Below, in pieces: positions 53,593-61,508 of a stretch of 64,000 bases of DNA. A program made the position numbers and the translations under genes. Position 1 is the stretch's first letter; each line of letters begins with the position of its first letter. This stretch comes from DSSM01 sp964484125. GTDB lineage: Bacteria; Bacteroidota; Ignavibacteria; Tepidaquicellales; Tepidaquicellaceae. Under the pieces are notes generated by a model. The model had not been told where the DNA came from. It saw only the letters and a list, made by a program, of their open reading frames with translations, and did no database searches. The stretch covers positions 1 through 64,000 of the forward strand of contig CAZAEK010000003.1 of NCBI GenBank assembly GCA_964484125.1. Reading direction: 5' to 3'.

Positions 53593-55704
53593 TTGGATAT
53601 TAAATTTTTAAAAGGTGTAGGCGAGAAAAGGGCGAGGGCTTTCAATGAAATCGGAATTTCAAAACTTGAAGATTTTCTTGAATTCGTCCCGAGAACATAT
53701 ATTGAAAAAATTCAAATCAAAGATTTAAAAAATTACTTCGATAACACAGTTATAATATATGGCACTGTAACTGATTTAGATAAACCTTCGTCACTGAACA
53801 GACCTACAGTGCTGACTTTTTATGACGGTACGGGATATATAGAAATACCTGTATTTGGTTCATCTGAATTCCGCTCAAAGCAATTCAGATTGAATGAAAG
53901 ATATTTGTTTCTTGGGAAGGTTGGGAATCAATGGTTTGGAAAAGCACTTAAACTTGATTACCGTGACCATATTAAAATAAATACAGCAGAGCCGCTTGAA
54001 AATGAATTTCTGAAAAGAAATCTATTTCCAATATATGAACTGCAGGGTGTTCTGAAAAAAACTTTCATCAGACCGCTTTTGCTTTCAAAAATTGTTTATT
54101 CTGCATTCAGGAAAATATTTGACAACGAAGAAATTAAATTTTCAGAGATAATCAGTAAGGAAATAATTGAGTCTGAAAAATTGCTTCCAAGGAAAACGGC
54201 TATTATATACATAAATTTCCCTGATACACTTGAACGTGCAGAACAATCAAGAAGACGACTTGCATTTGACGAACTTTTTTATCTCCAGCTTTTAATGGCG
54301 TTAAGAAAAAGAAATAATAAGAAAGAAAAAAAAGGAATTAAATTTGAAGCGGATATAAAAAAACTCACTGAAGATTTTAAAAAATGTCTTAATTTTGAGC
54401 TGACAAATGCACAGAAGAGAGTTATTAATGAAATTTATTTAGATATGAAATCTGATACGGTTATGAACAGATTATTACAGGGAGATGTAGGAAGCGGAAA
54501 AACGATTGTCTCTCTTTATATGATGTTAATTGCAATAGAAAACGGATATCAATCGGCAATGATGTGTCCTACTGAAATACTCGCAGAACAGCATTTCAAA
54601 ACTATATCAGATTTTATAGAAAAGTTTAACAAAGTATCAGGAAGAAATATTAAAGTTGAAATATTAACAGGAAGTCAGAATAAAAAAATCAGAGAATCTA
54701 TATATAATTCAATTAAAAGCGGCGAAATAAATATCATAGTCGGAACACATTCTCTTATTCAGGAAAAGGTAGAATTTGCCAAACTTGGGTTTACTGTAAT
54801 TGATGAACAGCACAAGTTCGGAGTTATGCAGCGGGCAAAACTGATTGAAAAAGGTTTAAACCGGGATGTACTTGTGATGACTGCAACACCCATCCCGAGG
54901 ACTCTTTCGTTAACTTTATACGGAGACCTTGATGTATCGGTTATAGATGAACTTCCGGCAAACAGAAAACCAATTATAACAAAATACAGGGAAGAGTCTG
55001 ATAAGCACAGAGTTTATGAATTTGTGAAAGAAAAAATAAATGAAGGAAGGCAGGCATATATTGTTTTTCCGATAATTGAAGAGTCCGAAAAGCTTGATCT
55101 TAAATCAGCAGTAGAAAATTACAATATTTTGAAAAATACTGTATTTAAAGATTATTCTGTTGGAATGATTCACGGTAAGATGTCATCAGACGAAAAAGAT
55201 GAAGTGATGAAGGAATTCAAAGAAAATAAGATACACATTCTTGTTGCAACTACAGTGATAGAAGTTGGTATTGATGTTCCAAATTCAACAATTATGATTA
55301 TAGAGGAAGCGCAGCGATTTGGGCTATCACAACTTCATCAGCTCCGCGGCAGAGTTGGCAGGGGAGCTGAACAATCATATTGCATTTTAATCGGGAAAAA
55401 TCTTGATGATATTGCCAGAAAGAGAATGCAGATTATGTGCAGTACAAATAACGGATTTGAAATTTCCGAAGCAGACCTTGAAATAAGGGGACCGGGAGAA
55501 TTTTACGGAGTCCGTCAGTCAGGTACATTGAATTTTTTCTCTACAGATTTGAGTAAAGATAAAGATTTGCTCGAAAGAGCAAGGGAAAAAGCTTTTGATA
55601 TAATTGAAAAAGATCCTCACCTGCGAAATTCTGAAAATTCATTAATCAGAGATCATTTTCTCGGGAATTATAAAGACGCTCTGAGTTTAATGAATATTGC
55701 TTGA
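53593..55704 (+). CDS. recG: ATP-dependent DNA helicase RecG
   Basis: 703 residues. It remodels stalled replication forks and Holliday junctions. The wedge/OB domain is at about 45-150 (FDNTVIIYGTVTDL). Helicase motifs: I LLQGDVGSGKT, Ia PTEILAEQHF, II VIDEQHKFGV, III VMTATPIPRT, V ATTVIEVGIDVPN, VI QLHQLRGRVGRGAEQSYC, then the RecG-specific ISEADLEIRGPGEFYGVRQSG. Starts at a TTG at 53593, no ATG being suitable (DIKFLKGVGEKRA is the normal RecG start). Divergent from the T9SS gene at 52420. Confidence 0.96.
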   Translation: MDIKFLKGVGEKRARAFNEIGISKLEDFLEFVPRTYIEKIQIKDLKNYFDNTVIIYGTVTDLDKPSSLNRPTVLTFYDGTGYIEIPVFGSSEFRSKQFRLNERYLFLGKVGNQWFGKALKLDYRDHIKINTAEPLENEFLKRNLFPIYELQGVLKKTFIRPLLLSKIVYSAFRKIFDNEEIKFSEIISKEIIESEKLLPRKTAIIYINFPDTLERAEQSRRRLAFDELFYLQLLMALRKRNNKKEKKGIKFEADIKKLTEDFKKCLNFELTNAQKRVINEIYLDMKSDTVMNRLLQGDVGSGKTIVSLYMMLIAIENGYQSAMMCPTEILAEQHFKTISDFIEKFNKVSGRNIKVEILTGSQNKKIRESIYNSIKSGEINIIVGTHSLIQEKVEFAKLGFTVIDEQHKFGVMQRAKLIEKGLNRDVLVMTATPIPRTLSLTLYGDLDVSVIDELPANRKPIITKYREESDKHRVYEFVKEKINEGRQAYIVFPIIEESEKLDLKSAVENYNILKNTVFKDYSVGMIHGKMSSDEKDEVMKEFKENKIHILVATTVIEVGIDVPNSTIMIIEEAQRFGLSQLHQLRGRVGRGAEQSYCILIGKNLDDIARKRMQIMCSTNNGFEISEADLEIRGPGEFYGVRQSGTLNFFSTDLSKDKDLLERAREKAFDIIEKDPHLRNSENSLIRDHFLGNYKDALSLMNIA

Positions 55705-55795
55705 AAATACCATAATTCCCGGATAATAATCTATGCTGATTTATATTTAGATTTTAAAAGAAAAGTAATAAATTACTTAGCTAAAGTAAAAATAA

Positions 55796-57217
55796 ATGAG
55801 AAGTAAAAGTTCGAAAATAGAAATTTTTATCCCGATTTTAACAATATTTGCAGATAGTGTATCAATAATTGCAGCATATCTTATTTCATATTATATAAGA
55901 TTCAAATCAGGATTCACTAATATTGTACCTGTTACCGAAGGAGTTCCTGATTTAATTGCTTATCTTATTTTTATATTTTCGACTTTACCTGTTTGGATTA
56001 TTGTGTTCCAGTCTTCAAAGCTATATCGCCTTAACAGAAACGTTTTTGCTTTTGATGAGTTTTTTGTAATAGTAAAAAGCGTAACAATAAGCATTATATT
56101 TTCTTTGGGCATAATCTTCTTCATAAGGGATTTTTCTTTTTCACGTATAGTATTTGTTTTGATATGGGCAATTGCACCATTGATTTTAATGTTTAACAGG
56201 TATTTTATTATAAAACTCGAAAAAACATTTTATAATAAAAATATCGGTGTTAAATATGCTGCTATTGTAGGAATAAATGAAAACGCGGGGAAAATATACG
56301 ACAGATTCAATAAAAATTTATATACAGGTATAAGAGTTAAAGGTTATTTTTCGAAGAATAATGAATTACTTGAAGCTGAAGGCAAAACCTATACAAGACT
56401 TGGAAGCTATGAAGATATTCCATCGCAAATCAGAAATCTTGGATTGCAAAAACTTATAATTTGCCTGCCTTCCAATTCCCATGGAGATATTCCTTATTTA
56501 CTGAAGCTGTGTGAAGGTATTAATATAGAGTTTATGTTATATCCTGATTATATGGAAATTATTACAAGTAAACTGAAAGTTGAGCAGGTTGACGGAATTC
56601 CGTTTATGAAGATTAAGTCTCTTCCAATGAATATATGGAACAGATTAACAAAACGATTATTCGACACATTTGTATCACTATTTATAATAATCTTAACATC
56701 ACCTTTGTTTATAGTTTTAGCTGCAATAATAAAGTTTACTTCTAAAGGTCCTGTGTTTTATATGCAGGAAAGAGTAGGATTAGATGGCAAGAAATTTATG
56801 ATGTATAAGTTCAGATCAATGAGAACAGATTCTGAAAAGGACGGTCCTAAATTTGCAAGTCCTGATGACGACAGGACTACCCCAATAGGAAAATTTTTAA
56901 GGAAATACAGTCTCGATGAGCTTCCTCAGTTTATAAATGTTCTGAAAGGCGAGATGAGTATAGTTGGTCCGAGGCCTGAAAGACAATTTTTTATTGATCA
57001 GTTAAAAGATAATATTAATAATTACCTGGAAAGACACAGAGTAAAATGCGGAATTACCGGTTGGGCACAGGTTAACGGTTTTAGGGGTCCGTCAACTTCC
57101 TTACAGGAACGTATAAATTATGATATTTATTACATTGAAAATTGGTCTATAGCTTTCGATATTAAGATAATAGTTAAAACAATTAAAGAAGCTCTTTTTT
57201 CAAAGAATGCTTATTAA
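55796..57217 (+). CDS. Polyprenyl-phosphate sugar-1-phosphate transferase (WcaJ/EpsL-like)
   Basis: 473 residues. N-terminal part: four or five helices (about 8-140), then a CoA-binding-like sensor domain (about 150-270, IRVKGYFSKNNELL), a fifth helix and the bacterial sugar transferase domain (about 280-473): GPVFYMQERVGLDGKKF, MYKFRSMRTDSE, FLRKYSLDELPQFINVL, MSIVGPRPERQFF and GITGWAQVNGFRG. It transfers a sugar-1-P to undecaprenyl phosphate to start exopolysaccharide or O-unit synthesis. No other glycosyltransferases follow; the pathway must be scattered. ATG start. Confidence 0.93.
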   Translation: MRSKSSKIEIFIPILTIFADSVSIIAAYLISYYIRFKSGFTNIVPVTEGVPDLIAYLIFIFSTLPVWIIVFQSSKLYRLNRNVFAFDEFFVIVKSVTISIIFSLGIIFFIRDFSFSRIVFVLIWAIAPLILMFNRYFIIKLEKTFYNKNIGVKYAAIVGINENAGKIYDRFNKNLYTGIRVKGYFSKNNELLEAEGKTYTRLGSYEDIPSQIRNLGLQKLIICLPSNSHGDIPYLLKLCEGINIEFMLYPDYMEIITSKLKVEQVDGIPFMKIKSLPMNIWNRLTKRLFDTFVSLFIIILTSPLFIVLAAIIKFTSKGPVFYMQERVGLDGKKFMMYKFRSMRTDSEKDGPKFASPDDDRTTPIGKFLRKYSLDELPQFINVLKGEMSIVGPRPERQFFIDQLKDNINNYLERHRVKCGITGWAQVNGFRGPSTSLQERINYDIYYIENWSIAFDIKIIVKTIKEALFSKNAY

Positions 57218-57222
57218 ATAAT

Positions 57223-57603
57223 ATGATAACAGTAATAATATTTTATTTACACACGATATTTGCAATGTATGTATTCGGCAAGTCATATCAGTCAGACGGA
57301 TTAATGCAGGCAGTACTTAACCTTGCCTTTATTGTAATATTGTTTACCGTAGGATGGACAGTATCTGATTTTTTTACCGGGCTGTTTATTTCAGATGCCG
57401 GATATGAAATAAATCTTCCTATCAATGCGTTAATTCACGGATTACTGAAGCTGACCGGGTTTTATAAACCTATCAGCTATGATGTAATAAAAATTGTTCC
57501 GAAAGATACTGTGGCATTAATTTTATTATCTGTTGCAGAGTATTATTTCTATAAATTTTTCTTCGGATTGAGCAAACACTCAAATCCAGAAAAGGCAAAA
57601 TAA
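57223..57603 (+). CDS. Small integral membrane protein, unknown function
   Basis: 126 residues with at least three hydrophobic helices (about 1-20, 30-55, 95-118) and a short polar loop between (EINLPINALIHGLLKLTGFYKPI). No catalytic or binding motif recognised. It follows the sugar transferase by five bases and abuts the next gene, so it is in an operon with both. Possible partner of the polysaccharide machinery, by context only. ATG start. Confidence 0.7.
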   Translation: MITVIIFYLHTIFAMYVFGKSYQSDGLMQAVLNLAFIVILFTVGWTVSDFFTGLFISDAGYEINLPINALIHGLLKLTGFYKPISYDVIKIVPKDTVALILLSVAEYYFYKFFFGLSKHSNPEKAK

Positions 57604-59652
57604 ATGCATAAAAAACTTATAATATTATCCATATTTTCATTGATGCTGTTTATTTCTTTCAGCTCTGCTTATAATTTTAATTTTTCGGATAAATCCAGGG
57701 AGTATTCTGTAAGATTCGCATTTATTACAAGAAATGGCTATGGTAATAATCTATATATAGATAATTTAACTATTGGTGAAAGACCTCTTTTGGATGCTTC
57801 ACTTATTGGAATTAATATTAAAAAAGATACAATACTTGTTCCCGGTTCAATGCCTCCTGTGATATATCCAAAAGCAGTCTTATGCAATATCGGAAGAACT
57901 TCATTTACCGGGAATGTTACTGTTACACTTTCTATCAGTGAAATAGGTTATAACAGTTCTGATACTGTATCCGGTCTTGCCGCAGGTCAAAGTCAGTACA
58001 TAACATTTGATTCAATTTCAAACATACCTCTGTCGCAACATCTCAATATAGTAACATATATTTCTTCGCTTGAAGATTCACTTGAATATAACGATACTCT
58101 TAGTCAGAAAACAATATTTCTTCCTGCTTTTGAAAGAACTGTATTGCTTGAAGAATTTACTCATGTATTTTCACCTGCTGCAGCAGGTCAGGATAAATTT
58201 TTAGATATCTTTTCAAACGTTAATTTTAACAGGGTTTCGTCTGTAAGGTATCATACAGGAATTATTAATACGGCTTTTGATTCTATGTATCTTGATAATC
58301 CGACTGATATTAACAACAGAATGAATTACTATTCTGTTACTTCAGTACCATTTGCTACATTTGATTCAAAAGTCATAGTTCCGCTTCCTTATGCAAATAC
58401 ATGGATACTTGATTCATTGTTTAATCTGAGAAATTCTTATGGAAGTCCTGTTTCTGTTAATGTTGTTGATTCAAATATTTCCGGAAATATTCATTCATCA
58501 ATTAATATAAACGTCATTTATCCTCTTCCGCCTGGTGATTATCGCCTGAGATTGATGGCAGTTCAACGAAGAGTTCAATTTAAAACAAAACAAGGGCTGA
58601 CTGATGATACTATATTCTATGATGTTTTCAGGGACATGTTTCCTGATTCTGCTGGAATTCCGCTTACTTTAAATCCCGGTAGCTATCAATATAATATAAA
58701 CTATCCGATAAGTCCGTCATGGACAGATTCACTTATTTATTCGATAGCTTTCATTCAGAATGATAAAACAAAAGAAATTCTTAACAGTGGTAAAGGAAGA
58801 AATTTTGTCCTGGATAAATTACAAAGGATTCCCAAATGGCAGGAAGTCTTCAAGGCAGATTTTATAAACAGAATTCAAAGCAGATATTATTCTTATTCAT
58901 ATAAATCACCTTCAGTAAAACAGGATACAACAACATACAATTTTGAAACTTTTGAAGGAGTATATCCTCCTGCCGGATGGGAACAGAAAAATGATGACGG
59001 GCTTTATTCTTTCGAGCCCGCATTCGGTGCTAACGGAAATCAGTTAACGGGATTGATTTGTGTAAGAATTCCTTTCTATGATTATAGTAATATTGGAGCT
59101 ATTGATACACTGATTACAAGTGATTTTAAAAATGTATCACTTTTTGACACAATCAGATTTGACTATGCTTATGCTCAGTATTTATCAACTTATATTGATA
59201 GCTTAACTGTGATGGCTTCAATAGATTCAGGGAATACCTGGACTAAAATATTCAGTAAGTCAGGCAGTTTACTTTCAACAGCTCCTTCAACAACTTTATC
59301 GTTCTTCCCTGTAACTGCTTCTCAATGGAAAACTTTTCAATATCCCTTCAGTGAACTCATTGATTTATTTCCTCCGCTTAATCCAAATGTAGTATTTGAA
59401 CTTGACCAGAATTATCCTAATCCGTTTAATCCTGTAACTAAAATAAATTACAGGTTATCCTCAGATAATTATGTTACATTAAAAATATATGACATCACAG
59501 GCAGAGTAATAAAAGTTCTTGTAAATGAATATAAACAAAAGGGGAGATATACTATTGATTTCAGTTCCGGAACATTGCCGAGTGGAATTTATTTTTATAT
59601 AATGACAGCCGGAGGTACAAAGGAAGCCCGCAAGATGATTATACTAAAGTAA
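57604..59652 (+). CDS. Omp28-like T9SS protein lacking the thioredoxin CxxC
   Basis: 682 residues: signal peptide (1-22), a short jelly-roll-like stretch (NNLYIDNLTIG), a CARDB-like beta domain (about 65-170, NIGRTSFTGNVTVTLSI), an Omp28-type thioredoxin-like region (about 178-400), a beta region ending at about 600, and a complete T9SS sorting domain (FELDQNYPNPFNPVT ... DITGRVIKVLVNEYKQKG ... SGIYFYIMTAGG ... RKMIILK). In Omp28 proteins the text after EEFT contains a Trp-Cys-x-x-Cys motif; here it reads EEFTHVFSPAAAGQDKF, with no Cys. The VPFATFD turn is kept. Function unknown. The 3' end overlaps the convergent phosphoesterase gene by 14 bases. ATG start abuts the preceding stop. Confidence 0.85.
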   Translation: MHKKLIILSIFSLMLFISFSSAYNFNFSDKSREYSVRFAFITRNGYGNNLYIDNLTIGERPLLDASLIGINIKKDTILVPGSMPPVIYPKAVLCNIGRTSFTGNVTVTLSISEIGYNSSDTVSGLAAGQSQYITFDSISNIPLSQHLNIVTYISSLEDSLEYNDTLSQKTIFLPAFERTVLLEEFTHVFSPAAAGQDKFLDIFSNVNFNRVSSVRYHTGIINTAFDSMYLDNPTDINNRMNYYSVTSVPFATFDSKVIVPLPYANTWILDSLFNLRNSYGSPVSVNVVDSNISGNIHSSININVIYPLPPGDYRLRLMAVQRRVQFKTKQGLTDDTIFYDVFRDMFPDSAGIPLTLNPGSYQYNINYPISPSWTDSLIYSIAFIQNDKTKEILNSGKGRNFVLDKLQRIPKWQEVFKADFINRIQSRYYSYSYKSPSVKQDTTTYNFETFEGVYPPAGWEQKNDDGLYSFEPAFGANGNQLTGLICVRIPFYDYSNIGAIDTLITSDFKNVSLFDTIRFDYAYAQYLSTYIDSLTVMASIDSGNTWTKIFSKSGSLLSTAPSTTLSFFPVTASQWKTFQYPFSELIDLFPPLNPNVVFELDQNYPNPFNPVTKINYRLSSDNYVTLKIYDITGRVIKVLVNEYKQKGRYTIDFSSGTLPSGIYFYIMTAGGTKEARKMIILK

Positions 59653-60931
59653 ATTGCGTGATTTCAGGCGGACAATTTACCCTGATTGGCAAACCAACGG
59701 TTCCTATTCCCCGAGAAACATACATCTGAGAATTTTCCAGAGTATATAATCCACTGATGTATCTGCTAATAGAAGCCGCAATTGATAAATTCTTTTCACC
59801 AAGTTTCGCAAAAACAACCTGCCCACCGTGAGTGTGACCGCTTGCAATTAAATCAAATTTTTTATCATCAATTTCGTCAAATATGTATGGCTTATGGTAA
59901 ACTAATATTTTTTTTGTAGAATCGTAATCTACAGAATGAAGTCCTGCAATTTTCCTTGCATTATCTTCTGCCTTATTAATATATTTATAAATTACAGGAT
60001 TTGATTTTGTTCCACTATCTCTCGTATCATCAGAACCAAGTATTATTAATGGTTGGCCGTTAATTTTTAACAACTCAGCACTGTTCCGAAGCATTTTAAC
60101 TGGAGATTCATTTGAAATTACATTAGAAATAAATTCAGCATCTGAGAAGTAATCATGATTTCCAAGAGTTGCGAATATGCCTTCTGGAGCATACAATCTT
60201 TTATAAGCATTAACAAGCGGAAAAACTTCATCTTTATTGGAATTTGTGTGGTCACCTGAGATTAGAATAATATCAGAATTCAGATTGTTAATAACTTCAA
60301 CATATTCAAATAAATTTGTTTCAGACATATAAGGACCGCTATGAATATCGGTAACAAGAGTAATTTTAGTACCTTTTAATTCAGGAGGTAAATTTTTAAA
60401 ACTAAGATCGAACCTTGTTATTTCATATTCATCTTTTCTGATAGCTCCAACACCCGCTCCAATAAAAGCATATCCTGCGACAAAAATACCAGCTGAAGTT
60501 ATAAAAGCTCTTCTTGATTTATCGAATTCAGCAGTACGTTTATTTGATTTTATTTTGTCAAAAATTTTATTGAGAAATGAAAATTTATTTAGAAGCAAAA
60601 ATGAATATTTAAAAGGTGCTTCAAGAATTTTATAGATAATAATAACAATTCCTATAAAAAACATTGCCGCCTGATAAATAAAGAAAGGCACAATAAAGAT
60701 TTTGTAAAACCAATCAGGCAGTGCAGATAAATCAAATTTCAATAAAACCATTAAAATAAATGGTATATTGAAAACAAGAAGAACTGCAACAGTGAAAGTG
60801 ATAAACCTGTTTTTGGAAATTTTAGAATTGCTTTTGATTAAATCCCAAAGGGCTTTAAAAGTTACACTCTGCAGTATGCTGAGAATAATAAAAAAAACTG
60901 TAAAAAATAACAACCTCTCGCTAAAAGTCAT
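59639..60931 (-). CDS. Membrane-anchored metallophosphoesterase (YkuE-like)
   Basis: 430 residues. Three or four N-terminal helices (about 5-115), a basic segment KSRRAFITSAGIFVAG near 138 followed by a hydrophobic helix, then the calcineurin-like catalytic domain (about 175-430). All metal ligands are visible: TDIHSGPYM, ISGDHTN, LGNHDYFS, VYHKP and SGHTHGGQV. The class hydrolyses phosphoesters (lipid or nucleotide); the substrate is not known. The SRRAFI segment resembles a twin-arginine motif placed inside the protein, which may matter for topology. ATG start; 3' end overlaps the T9SS gene by 14 bases. Confidence 0.88.
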   Translation of the reverse strand: MTFSERLLFFTVFFIILSILQSVTFKALWDLIKSNSKISKNRFITFTVAVLLVFNIPFILMVLLKFDLSALPDWFYKIFIVPFFIYQAAMFFIGIVIIIYKILEAPFKYSFLLLNKFSFLNKIFDKIKSNKRTAEFDKSRRAFITSAGIFVAGYAFIGAGVGAIRKDEYEITRFDLSFKNLPPELKGTKITLVTDIHSGPYMSETNLFEYVEVINNLNSDIILISGDHTNSNKDEVFPLVNAYKRLYAPEGIFATLGNHDYFSDAEFISNVISNESPVKMLRNSAELLKINGQPLIILGSDDTRDSGTKSNPVIYKYINKAEDNARKIAGLHSVDYDSTKKILVYHKPYIFDEIDDKKFDLIASGHTHGGQVVFAKLGEKNLSIAASISRYISGLYTLENSQMYVSRGIGTVGLPIRVNCPPEITQFTLV

Positions 60932-61117
60932 AATAGTAATTTATATTCTTGTAAACATTTTATTAACTAAAATAGTTTTAACATTTCATAATTACAGCAT
61001 AAACATATATGTATGCAAAATGTAATAATCCAGTAAATTCAATATTGATTTTTTGCAAATACAATGTTAATTTATAAATATATTTTAGTAACTTTTATAT
61101 AATTAAATATTAACATT
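60932..61117. promoter_or_regulatory. Divergent AT-rich region with likely hup promoter
   Basis: 186 bases between two divergent genes. TTG at about 61044 and a TATATTTT stretch 23 bases later roughly fit the Bacteroidota -33/-7 pattern, some 30 bases before the HU ATG. Only a loose match; no operator seen. Confidence 0.3.
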
Positions 61118-61402
61118 ATGAACAAAGAACAACTCATTTCCAAAATCGCTGGTGATGTAAAATTAACAAAGGTTCAGGCAAAAGCCGCTTTAGAATCATT
61201 TGTTGATGCAGTAACAAAAACTGTTAAAAAAGGTGACAAGCTTGCATTGGTAGGCTTTGGTACATTCTCTTTATCAAAAAGAAAAGCACGTACAGGAAGA
61301 AATCCTAAGACAGGCGAAACAATTAAAATTGCTGCCAAGAAATCCGTTAAATTCAAAGCAGGGAAAGAATTCAGCGATTTCGTAAACGGTGTGAAGAAAT
61401 AA
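61118..61402 (+). CDS. hup: HU family DNA-binding protein
   Basis: 94 residues, standard HU length. It bends and compacts DNA non-specifically as a dimer. The conserved DNA-binding arm is GRNPKTGETIKIAAKKSVKF, with LVGFGTFSLSKRKAR before it and helix 1 MNKEQLISKIAGDVKL at the start. ATG start; a strong terminator follows 29 bases after the stop. Confidence 0.96.
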   Translation: MNKEQLISKIAGDVKLTKVQAKAALESFVDAVTKTVKKGDKLALVGFGTFSLSKRKARTGRNPKTGETIKIAAKKSVKFKAGKEFSDFVNGVKK

Positions 61403-61431
61403 ATCCAGGGACTAATTCCAAAACCAATTAT

Positions 61432-61462
61432 AAAAAAGCTGTCTGGCTGACAGCTTTTTTTA
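61432..61462 (+). terminator. Intrinsic terminator of the HU gene
   Basis: AAAAAAGCTGTC and GACAGCTTTTTT form a near-perfect stem with loop TGGCT, followed by further T. It serves the HU gene and, by symmetry, could also end the large convergent gene on the other strand. Confidence 0.92.
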
Positions 61463-61508
61463 TTTTCAGTTTTTCGATAAATATTTTTTTGATTCTAAAA
61501 AGAAATAA

